Below, in pieces: positions 57,261 through 64,000 of a stretch of 64,000 nucleotides of DNA (its first letter is position 1; each line of letters opens with the position of its first letter). Origin of the DNA: Sphaerotilus natans (GTDB lineage: Bacteria; Pseudomonadota; Gammaproteobacteria; Burkholderiales; Burkholderiaceae_C); the NCBI RefSeq assembly GCF_900156335.1, contig NZ_FTMZ01000001.1, forward strand, positions 124,001-188,000, in the 5' to 3' direction. The translations under genes and the position numbers were made by a program. Below the pieces are notes generated by a model. It saw only the letters and a list, made by a program, of their open reading frames with translations. It was not told the origin of the DNA and searched no databases.

Positions 57261-58844
57261 GTGAAACTTCTGCGAACCCTGACCTTCGCGCTGGCCTGCC
57301 TTGCTCCGGCCGTCCATGCGCTCACGCCCGAGCAGGCCGCCGCCATCGCCAGCGGCGAGACCGACGCCCGCATCGAGGCGCTCAACCAGGCCGCCGCCGC
57401 GGGCGACGCCCAGCTGCCGGGCTTCGTGCGCGCGCTGCTCGACGGCGAGGTCAAGGTGCTCGACGGCCGGGTGTTCCAGATGCAGGGCGACAAGGTGGTC
57501 GTCGCCGGCACCGCGCAGGCGGTCGAGCTGCCGGAAGCCGCCGAGGACGTCGTCAACAACAACCGCATGCGCGGTGCGCTCGAAGCCGCGCTGGGCGCGC
57601 TCAAGCTGGTCTCGCCCGAGGCGAAGGTGCGCGCCGAGGCGATCGAGGAGCTGCGCAAGCAGACCCTGGACGAGTCGCAGCTGCCGCTGATCGAGAAGGC
57701 TTGGGCCGCCGAGAGCGACGCGGGCCTGAAGTCGCGGCTGGAACTGATGCGCGCGACGATCCTGATCTCGTCGTCCGATGTCGCCAAGCGCCTGGCTGCG
57801 GCGCAGGCCTTGTCCGCCAGCAGCGAGCCGGCCGTGAAGAGCCTGCTGCAGGAGCGCCTGGCCCCGGGCGTCGAGACGGACGCGGCGGTGCGCGGCGCGC
57901 TGACGACGGCGCTGGATGCGGTCGAGGGCAAGCTGGCCTGGGGCGAGCGCCTGGGCGTGCTGTTCACCGGCGCCAGCCTGGGCTCGATCCTGCTGCTGGT
58001 GGCGCTGGGGCTGGCGATCACCTATGGCCTGATGGGCGTGATCAACATGGCCCACGGCGAGCTGATGATGATCGGCGCCTACGCCACCTTCGTGGTGCAG
58101 AACCTGTTCCGGCAGTACCTGCCCGGCGCCTTCGACTGGTACATCGTGCTGGCAATCCCGGTGTCCTTCCTGGTGTCGGCGCTGGTGGGCGCGGCGCTGG
58201 AGCGTTCGGTGATCCGCTGGCTCTACGGCCGCCCGCTCGAGACGCTGCTGGCCACCTGGGGCATCTCGCTGGTGCTGATGCAGGGCGTGCGCAGCCTGTT
58301 CGGCGCGCAGAACGTCGCGGTAGAGAACCCGGCCTGGCTGTCGGGCGGCGTGCAGGTGCTCTCCAACCTGATCCTGCCCTACAACCGGCTGGCCATCATC
58401 GTCTTCGCCTTCCTGGTGCTGGGCGCCGTCACGCTGATGATCAACAGGACGCGCCTGGGCCTGTTCGTGCGCGGCGTCACCCAGAACCGCCGCATGGCCG
58501 CCTGCGTCGGCATCCCGACCGCGCGCATCGACACCTACGCCTTCAGCCTGGGTGCGGGCATTGCCGGGCTGGCGGGCTGCGCGCTCAGCCAGGTCGGCAA
58601 CGTCGGGCCCGACCTGGGCCAGGGCTACATCGTCGACGCCTTCATGGTGGTGGTCACCGGCGGCGTCGGCCAGCTCGCCGGCACGGTCTACGCCGCGCTG
58701 GGCCTGGGCGTGCTCAACAAGTTCCTCGAAGGCTTCGCCGGCGCGGTGCTGGCCAAGATCATGGTGCTGGTGTGCATCGTGGTCTTTATCCAGAAGCGTC
58801 CGCAAGGCCTGTTTGCCATGAAGGGCCGGAGTGCCGAAGCATGA
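57261..58844 (+). CDS. urtB: urea ABC transporter permease UrtB
   Basis: Membrane permease of 527 residues with the usual UrtB N-terminal extension: a signal-like start (LLRTLTFALACLAPAVHA) and about 200 soluble residues. A LivH-like membrane domain follows (GLAITYGLMGVINMAHGELMMIGAYATFVVQ, in segments). MAACVGIPTARIDTYAFSLGAGIAGLAG is the conserved loop. The stop overlaps the urtC start (ATGA). Confidence 0.95.
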   Translation: MKLLRTLTFALACLAPAVHALTPEQAAAIASGETDARIEALNQAAAAGDAQLPGFVRALLDGEVKVLDGRVFQMQGDKVVVAGTAQAVELPEAAEDVVNNNRMRGALEAALGALKLVSPEAKVRAEAIEELRKQTLDESQLPLIEKAWAAESDAGLKSRLELMRATILISSSDVAKRLAAAQALSASSEPAVKSLLQERLAPGVETDAAVRGALTTALDAVEGKLAWGERLGVLFTGASLGSILLLVALGLAITYGLMGVINMAHGELMMIGAYATFVVQNLFRQYLPGAFDWYIVLAIPVSFLVSALVGAALERSVIRWLYGRPLETLLATWGISLVLMQGVRSLFGAQNVAVENPAWLSGGVQVLSNLILPYNRLAIIVFAFLVLGAVTLMINRTRLGLFVRGVTQNRRMAACVGIPTARIDTYAFSLGAGIAGLAGCALSQVGNVGPDLGQGYIVDAFMVVVTGGVGQLAGTVYAALGLGVLNKFLEGFAGAVLAKIMVLVCIVVFIQKRPQGLFAMKGRSAEA

Positions 58845-59974
58845 GTGCCATCCCGATGACCTCCCTGAACCTGACGCCGCGCCGCGGCCTGCTGCTCGGC
58901 CCGAAGGGCTGGGCGGCGGTGATGGCCGCCGCCGTCACCGTGACGGTGCTGGCGCCGCTGCTCAACCTGGTGGTGCCCGAAGGCCACGCCTTCCATCTCA
59001 GCGACTACGCGGTGGCGCTGATCGGCAAGATCATGTGCTACGCCATCTGCGCGCTGGCGATGGACCTGATCTGGGGCTACACCGGCATCCTGAGCCTGGG
59101 CCACGGCCTGTTCTTCGCGCTGGGCGGCTACGGCATGGGCATGTACCTGATGCGCCAGATCGGCCGCGACGGCAACTACAAGAGCGATCTGCCCGACTTC
59201 ATGGTCTTCCTGGACTGGAAGGCGCTGCCCTGGCACTGGACCTTCTCCGACAGCTTCCTGTTCCAGATGGCGATGGTGGTGCTGGTGCCGGGGCTGCTGG
59301 CGCTGGTGTTCGGCTTCTTCGCCTTCCGCAGCCGCATCAAGGGCGTGTACTTCTCGATCATCACGCAGGCGATGACCTTCGCGGCGATGCTGCTGTTCTT
59401 CCGCAACGAGACGGGCTTCGGCGGCAACAACGGCTTCACCGACTTCAAGCGCATCCTGGGCGTGCCGATCGCGCTGCCCGAGACCCGCATGGTGCTGTTC
59501 GTGCTCACCGGCCTGACGCTGATCGGCTTCTATCTGATGGCGCGCTGGATCGTGCACAGCAAGTTCGGCCGCGTGCTGCAGGCCATCCGCGACGCCGAGA
59601 GCCGGGTGATGTTCACCGGCTACGACCCGCTGGCCTACAAGCTGGCGATCTGGACGCTCAGCGCGGTGATGTGCGCGGTGGCCGGCGCGCTCTACGTGCC
59701 GCAGGTCGGCATCATCAATCCCGGCGAGATGAGCGCCGCGGCCTCGATCGAGATCGCCATCTGGGCCGCGGTGGGCGGGCGCGCGACGCTGATCGGCCCG
59801 ATCCTGGGCGCCTTCTTCGTCAACGGCGCCAAGAGCTGGTTCACCCAGGTCTTCCCGGAGTTCTGGCTGTATTTCCTCGGCGCGCTGTTCATCGCGGTGA
59901 CGCTGTTCCTGCCGCAGGGCATCGTCGGCCTGTTCGACAAGTTCTCGTCCAAGAAGAAGGAGACCCGCGCATGA
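58841..59974 (+). CDS. urtC: urea ABC transporter permease UrtC
   Basis: LivM-like permease of 377 residues with about nine helices. Motifs are CALAMDLIWGYTGILSLGHGLFFALGGYGMGMYLM (in segments), FFRNETGFGGNNGFTDFKRILG, typical of UrtC, and WAAVGGRATLIGPILGAFFVNGAKSWF. It overlaps urtB and urtD by four bases at each end, so the three are coupled. Confidence 0.95.
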   Translation: MSAIPMTSLNLTPRRGLLLGPKGWAAVMAAAVTVTVLAPLLNLVVPEGHAFHLSDYAVALIGKIMCYAICALAMDLIWGYTGILSLGHGLFFALGGYGMGMYLMRQIGRDGNYKSDLPDFMVFLDWKALPWHWTFSDSFLFQMAMVVLVPGLLALVFGFFAFRSRIKGVYFSIITQAMTFAAMLLFFRNETGFGGNNGFTDFKRILGVPIALPETRMVLFVLTGLTLIGFYLMARWIVHSKFGRVLQAIRDAESRVMFTGYDPLAYKLAIWTLSAVMCAVAGALYVPQVGIINPGEMSAAASIEIAIWAAVGGRATLIGPILGAFFVNGAKSWFTQVFPEFWLYFLGALFIAVTLFLPQGIVGLFDKFSSKKKETRA

Positions 59975-60849
59975 CGCCCGACCTGATGGAATCGATGCAC
60001 GAGGTGCGCGAGCGCCACGAGGCGCGCGCCCAGCAGGCCGGCGCCTCGGGTGGCGACGCCTCCTTCGGCCGCCTGCTGCAGGCCGGCCAGCCCGACTTCA
60101 CCCAGGGCGTGGCGCTCTATCTGGACGACATCACCGTCAGCTTCGACGGCTTCCGGGCGCTGAACAAGCTGAGCCTGGCGATCAACGTCGGCGAGCTGCG
60201 CTGCATCATCGGCCCGAACGGTGCCGGCAAGACGACGATGATGGACGTCATCACCGGCAAGACCCGGCCGGACGCGGGCAAGGCCTCCTTCGGCTCGACC
60301 ATCGACCTGCTGCGCCTGCGCGAGAACGAGATCGCGCAGATCGGCATCGGCCGCAAGTTCCAGAAGCCCACCGTCTACGAGCAGCTCAGCGTGTTCGAGA
60401 ACCTGGAGCTGGCGCTCAAGGCCGACCGGCGCGCGCGCGCCAGCCTCTTTCACCGCCTCTCGGGCGAGCAGCTCGACCGCATCGGCGAGATCCTGCAGCT
60501 CATCCACCTCAAGGGCGAGGCGCAGCGCACCGCGGGTCTCCTCAGCCACGGCCAGAAGCAGTGGCTGGAGATCGGCATGCTGCTGATGCAGGATCCGAAG
60601 CTGCTGCTGCTCGACGAGCCGGTGGCCGGCATGACCGACGAGGAGACCGAGCGCACCGCCGAGCTGTTCCTGAGCCTGGAGGGCCAGCATTCGCTGGTGG
60701 TGGTCGAGCACGACATGAAGTTCGTCGACCAGCTCACCGAGGGGCGCAAGAAGGTCACCGTGCTGCACGAGGGCAGCGTGCTGGCCGAGGGCCGGCTGGC
60801 CGAGGTGCAGGCCAACGAGAAGGTCGTCGAGGTCTATCTGGGCCGATGA
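59971..60849 (+). CDS. urtD: urea ABC transporter ATPase UrtD
   Basis: LivG-like ATPase, 292 residues, with an N-terminal extension of about 45 residues. Walker A is [22 protein letters not shown], the signature is LLSHGQKQWLEIGMLL, characteristic of UrtD, and Walker B is KLLLLDEPVAGMTDEETERTAEL. VVVEHDMKFVDQL carries the switch His. Start at 59971 overlaps the urtC stop. Confidence 0.95.
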   Translation: MTPDLMESMHEVRERHEARAQQAGASGGDASFGRLLQAGQPDFTQGVALYLDDITVSFDGFRALNKLSLAINVGELRCIIGPNGAGKTTMMDVITGKTRPDAGKASFGSTIDLLRLRENEIAQIGIGRKFQKPTVYEQLSVFENLELALKADRRARASLFHRLSGEQLDRIGEILQLIHLKGEAQRTAGLLSHGQKQWLEIGMLLMQDPKLLLLDEPVAGMTDEETERTAELFLSLEGQHSLVVVEHDMKFVDQLTEGRKKVTVLHEGSVLAEGRLAEVQANEKVVEVYLGR

Positions 60850-60859
60850 GGGGGATGAG

Positions 60860-61552
60860 ATGCTGAAGGTTTCCGGTCTGCACCAGTATTACGGCGGCTC
60901 GCACATCCTGCGCGGGCTGGATTTCGAGGCCAAGCTCGGCGAGGTGACGGTCGTGCTGGGGCGCAACGGCGTGGGCAAGACCACGCTGCTGAAAAGCCTG
61001 ATGGGCGTGGTGCCGATCCGCAGCGGCGCGGTGCTGCTCGACGGCGCCGACATCTCGAAGGACACCTCCTACGACCGGGTTCGCAAGGGGCTGGGCTACG
61101 TGCCGCAGGGCCGCGAGATCTTCGGCCGGCTGACGGTCGAGGAGAACCTGCGCATGGGCCTGGCCAGCCGCCCGGCACGCACGCCGATCCCGGCCGAGCT
61201 GTTCGAGCTGTTCCCCATCCTCAAGCAGTTCATGCACCGCCGCGGCGGCGACCTGTCGGGCGGGCAGCAGCAGCAGCTGGCGATTGCCCGGGCGCTGGCG
61301 CCGGGGCCGAAGCTGCTGATCCTCGACGAGCCGACCGAGGGCATCCAGCCCAGCATCATCAAGGACATCGGCCGCGTCATCCGCATGCTGGCCGACCGCG
61401 GCGACATGGCCATCGTGCTGGTCGAGCAGTTCTACGACTTCGCCGCGGAGCTGGCCGACCAGTATCTGGTGATGGAGCGCGGCGAGATCATCCAGCGCGG
61501 CCGCGGCCGTGACATGGAAGCCGAGGGCGTGCGGCAGCTGATGGCGATCTGA
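60860..61552 (+). CDS. urtE: urea ABC transporter ATPase UrtE
   Basis: LivF-like ATPase of 230 residues: YYGGSHILRGLDFEAKLGEVTVVLGRNGVGKTTLLKSLMG (Walker A in VLGRNGVGKTT), signature DLSGGQQQQLAIARAL and Walker B LLILDEPTEGIQPSII. GRNGVGKTT and EGIQPS are typical of UrtE. It ends the urt operon. In many Burkholderiales urease genes follow here directly; in this window they are 13 kb away on the opposite strand. Confidence 0.95.
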   Translation: MLKVSGLHQYYGGSHILRGLDFEAKLGEVTVVLGRNGVGKTTLLKSLMGVVPIRSGAVLLDGADISKDTSYDRVRKGLGYVPQGREIFGRLTVEENLRMGLASRPARTPIPAELFELFPILKQFMHRRGGDLSGGQQQQLAIARALAPGPKLLILDEPTEGIQPSIIKDIGRVIRMLADRGDMAIVLVEQFYDFAAELADQYLVMERGEIIQRGRGRDMEAEGVRQLMAI

Positions 61553-61619
61553 GGCGGCTCCTGCGCGCCTCCCCGATTGGCGCGACCGGCTCTGCTGCGG
61601 CGCTGGACGCCGCGCAGCG

Positions 61620-62450
61620 TCAGTTGCCGACCTTCAGCACGCCGCCCTTGCCCAGGCCGCCCTTGACCTCTTGCGCCTTGTAGTTGCGCAGCGAGATCAC
61701 CATGTTGTTGTAGGCGTCCATGAAGGCTGCCACGGTGGCCTTGCCCTCGGGCGTGCGCGAGAAGCCGCTCAACCCGCCCGCCGCACCGCCGCCAAAGGCG
61801 CCGAGCGCAGCGCCGAAGTTGGTGGCGGTGGAGCTGCCCTCGGAGATGCCGATCTGGACACCCGAGCGGATGTCCATGAGCGTGAGCGTCACGACAGAGG
61901 CCTTCGACTCCATCGAACCGGCGACCGTGCCCAGCCCACGTCCGAGCAGGCCACCCAGCGCGCCGGCGATCTTGCCGGTGGAATCGTTGTTGATGATGAT
62001 CTGCGGGTCGAGGAAGTAGTCGGCTGCGACGCGCTGCCCCTTCTGCTGTTGCGAGCCTGCGCGGAACTCGCCGGAGTTGCGCTGCTTGTCCGTGATGGAG
62101 GAGATCTTCTCTTCCATGCGGTTGTTGCCGATGGATGTGATCACGAAGCAGTTGGACTGCTGCACCGCCAGCCGCAGCAGCGGCTCGATCGACGTCACCT
62201 GCGTGGCCTGGCCGAAGCTCGCGTACCACGGCTTGCCACGCCCGTCGTCGACGGCCAGCGTGCCCAGCGGTGCATCGCAGCGCTGCAGGTTGCTGTTGGC
62301 TCCGACGCTCGTGCCTCCCGCGGCACCGCCCTTGGCTTCGGTGGCGGCGGTGCCGGTGGAGACGAGGCCACCGCCGGGTGTCACGCATCCGGCCAGTGCG
62401 AGCGTGCAGGCCAAGGCTGTCCAGTGGAAGGGGCTTGCCAGATTCTTCAT
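61620..62450 (-). CDS. CsgG/HfaB-family lipoprotein
   Basis: A 276-residue outer-membrane-type lipoprotein (LACTLALAG then Cys, about residue 22). The CsgG-like core includes EPLLRLAVQQSNCFVITSIG, VAADYFLDPQIIINND, a Gly-rich stretch (KIAGALGGLLGRGLGTVAGS) and VTLTLMDIRSGVQIGISEGSS. CsgG proteins form secretion channels, but this one has no curli-like partner nearby. It is cotranscribed with the Sel1-like lipoprotein upstream. Confidence 0.82.
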   Translation of the reverse strand: MKNLASPFHWTALACTLALAGCVTPGGGLVSTGTAATEAKGGAAGGTSVGANSNLQRCDAPLGTLAVDDGRGKPWYASFGQATQVTSIEPLLRLAVQQSNCFVITSIGNNRMEEKISSITDKQRNSGEFRAGSQQQKGQRVAADYFLDPQIIINNDSTGKIAGALGGLLGRGLGTVAGSMESKASVVTLTLMDIRSGVQIGISEGSSTATNFGAALGAFGGGAAGGLSGFSRTPEGKATVAAFMDAYNNMVISLRNYKAQEVKGGLGKGGVLKVGN

Positions 62451-62489
62451 GGTGATGTGCGTTGGGGGTGAAGGTCGGGGAAGAGGGTG

Positions 62490-63077
62490 TCAGTACAGAA
62501 CCCAGACGCCGGCGCGCCAGGCCCAGTAGTACGGGTAGGCGCTGTACCACCAGGCGATGCCGTTCTTGCGGTAGTGCTCGCGCCAGCGGTAGCGTGCTTG
62601 TTCATCCTGCTTTGCCTTGGTGGCTTCGGGCAGCAGCCTTGCCGATTCGTTGTCGCCGCGTTCTGCGGCGACCGACAGCCAGCGCTCGGCCTCGGCGGGA
62701 TCGGACCCCATTTCCTGCAGGCCGGTGAGGTAGATGCGACCCAGCGCCGCCTGGGCGCGCAGGTCGCCACGCTCTCCGGCCTGGCGCAGCCACTGGATGG
62801 CCTGGTAGCTGTCCATGCGCACGCCATCGCCGCGCATCAGGCGGATGCCCAGGTCGTAGGCCGCTCGCGGATCCTTGGCGGCGATGTCCTTCAGCGTGGC
62901 CAAGCGACGGGTTTCCTCGGGGTTGTCGTCCTTGGTGGCGTCGAAGGTGGCGGTGTCTCGCGGTCGGTCGGAGCAGCCCTTGTCGTCGCAGATGCGCACG
63001 TTGGCCGAGGGCACAGTCTGTAGGCAGCCACCCAGGGTCAGTGCGAGTGACAGGGCCAAGGAGGTGGTCTTTGTCAT
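62490..63077 (-). CDS. Sel1-repeat lipoprotein with aromatic C-terminal tail
   Basis: A 195-residue lipoprotein (LALSLALTLGG then Cys, about residue 18). The middle carries Sel1/TPR-like units (DPRAAYDLGIRLMRGDGVRMDSYQAIQWLRQAGERGDLRAQAALGRIYLTG, in segments, and EAERWLSVAAERGDNESA). The last 21 residues contain five Trp and five Tyr, an unusual aromatic tail. It precedes the CsgG-like gene by 39 bases on the same strand, suggesting a two-gene envelope unit. Confidence 0.8.
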   Translation of the reverse strand: MTKTTSLALSLALTLGGCLQTVPSANVRICDDKGCSDRPRDTATFDATKDDNPEETRRLATLKDIAAKDPRAAYDLGIRLMRGDGVRMDSYQAIQWLRQAGERGDLRAQAALGRIYLTGLQEMGSDPAEAERWLSVAAERGDNESARLLPEATKAKQDEQARYRWREHYRKNGIAWWYSAYPYYWAWRAGVWVLY

Positions 63078-63252
63078 GGGCGGAGTCGTGGCTGCATAGC
63101 CCGACTGAACTGTGGTGAACTGTGATGAACATTATGGCGCCAGCTCCGGCGCGGTGGCGCCCTCTCGCAAGTAACGGTGACCTGGCTGGCGGACCGAGAC
63201 GCCTGTCGGGCGTCGCGCGCGCGGCCCTTCGGCGAGCCCCTAGACTCGCCGC

Positions 63253-64000
63253 ATGTCTGCCCCATTTTCTTTCCGCGTCGCCGTCGTCGGCGGCGGCCCC
63301 GCCGGCCTGATGGCCGCCGATGTCCTGCTCGCCGCCGGTGCGCAGGTCGATCTCTTCGATGCCATGCCCTCGGTCGGGCGCAAGTTCCTGCTCGCCGGCA
63401 AGGGCGGGCTGAACATCACCCATGCCGAGCCCGAGGCGGCCTTTCGTGGCCGCTACCGCGAGCGCGTCACCGAGGTGGGCCGCTGGCTCGACGACTTCGG
63501 GCCCGAGGCGCTGCGCGCCTGGGTGCATGCGCAGGGCATTTCGACCTTCGTTGGCAGTTCCGGCAAGGTTTTCCCCGAGGGCATGAAGGCCGCGCCGCTG
63601 CTGCGCGCCTGGCTGCACCGGCTGCGCGCGGCCGGGCTGGCGCTGCATGCGCGCCACCGCTGGAGCGGACGGATCGAGGCCGCGCAGGGCGAGGGCGGCG
63701 GCTGGACGTTGGGCTTCGACACGCCGCACGGGCCGCAGGCCAGCACGCATGACGCGATCGTGCTGGCGCTGGGCGGCGCGAGCTGGGCGCGGCTGGGTTC
63801 GGACGGCGCCTGGCAGCCGTGGCTGGCCGGGCAGGGCGTCGACGTGGCGCCGCTGGCGCCATCCAACTGCGGCTTTGACATCGCCTGGAGCGACTTCCTG
63901 CGCGAGCGCCATGCCGGCACGCCGCTGAAGAATGTGCGCCTGAAGTTCACCGATCGCACCGGCCAGGTGTTCGACCGCCTCGGCGAGGCGGTGCTGGGCG
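63253..64000 (+). CDS. FAD-dependent oxidoreductase, HI0933/TIGR03862 type, 3'-truncated by the window
   Basis: The reading frame is open to the end of the window, so about 249 residues are seen of roughly 400. The FAD motif is VAVVGGGPAGLMAADVLLAAGAQVDLFD (GxGxxG), followed by VGRKFLLAGKGGLNITH, a hallmark of the HI0933-like flavoprotein family. STFVGSSGKVFPEGMKAAPLLRAW and LALGGASWARLGSDG also match. The reaction of this family is unknown. Start at 63253 gives MSAPFSFRVAVVGG. Confidence 0.9.
   Translation, partial: MSAPFSFRVAVVGGGPAGLMAADVLLAAGAQVDLFDAMPSVGRKFLLAGKGGLNITHAEPEAAFRGRYRERVTEVGRWLDDFGPEALRAWVHAQGISTFVGSSGKVFPEGMKAAPLLRAWLHRLRAAGLALHARHRWSGRIEAAQGEGGGWTLGFDTPHGPQASTHDAIVLALGGASWARLGSDGAWQPWLAGQGVDVAPLAPSNCGFDIAWSDFLRERHAGTPLKNVRLKFTDRTGQVFDRLGEAVLG

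Noticed and set aside
55773-58805. About 1000-codon open frame antisense to urtA and urtB
   Set aside because: Same antisense artefact; both plus-strand genes have full family motifs.
61597-61613. Terminator after urtE
   Set aside because: GCGGCG-CTGGA-CGCCGC forms a stem, but no T-tract follows in either direction.

Overview
The window is GC-rich, densely packed chromosomal DNA from a betaproteobacterium, most likely order Burkholderiales near the Leptothrix/Rubrivivax/Sphaerotilus group. The evidence is gene order (rpsP-rimM-trmD-rplS; a BPSS1780-type membrane gene, thrB and divergent polA; dxs-ispA-xseB), a PEP-CTERM protein, and two branched-chain-type ABC transporters. I saw no tRNA, rRNA, CRISPR array, insertion sequence or prophage. 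Gene assignments come from reading the translations; no database search was run.

Layout. 1-2.2 kb: ribosomal protein/tRNA methylation operon with a terminator. 2.2-9.1 kb: housekeeping genes (CoA-type Nudix hydrolase, CobD/CbiB-like protein, ArgO-type exporter with divergent ArgP, RsgA, two-gene M48/rsgA unit, oligoribonuclease, CAP-domain lipoprotein). 9.2-21.1 kb: a phenylpropanoid (ferulate/coumarate-type) island. Nine genes on the minus strand run from an enoyl-CoA hydratase through feruloyl-CoA synthase, a dehydrogenase, a five-function ABC importer and an acyl-CoA dehydrogenase to a terminal MarR regulator. A TIM-barrel amidohydrolase is divergent. 21.3-26 kb: cytochrome c, ferredoxin-NADP reductase, and the isoprenoid genes dxs and ispA with xseB. 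26-35.6 kb: a lone Rieske oxygenase behind a structured leader, a DMT transporter, sulfurtransferase, universal stress protein, AIM24-like protein, M48 lipoprotein, SDR and homoserine kinase. 35.7-42.9 kb: polA, an RRM protein with a long leader, transglutaminase, orphan ParA and three poorly known small genes.

43-61.6 kb is a urea/nitrogen region. A urease cluster (ureA, B, C, E, F with two extra small genes, but no ureD or ureG in the window) runs on the minus strand. The urea importer urtABCDE runs on the plus strand. Between them, divergent from ureA, lies a 1175-residue protein that joins a complete NCS1-type permease, an eight-cysteine cluster, a histidine kinase and a receiver domain. 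It is followed by its LuxR-type response regulator. This transporter-sensor fusion is the most interesting item: a candidate 'transceptor' that may couple nucleobase, hydantoin or urea-like ligands to transcription. 61.6-64 kb: two lipoproteins (CsgG/HfaB-like and Sel1-like) and a 3'-truncated FAD-dependent oxidoreductase.

Noncoding signals include two inverted repeats of identical geometry in the catabolic divergent promoter, a TetR-style palindrome before the binding-protein gene, an FNR-like box before uspA, a sigma-54-like promoter before the PEP-CTERM gene, and a strongly folded leader before the Rieske oxygenase. Hairpins also follow the binding-protein gene in both ABC operons.
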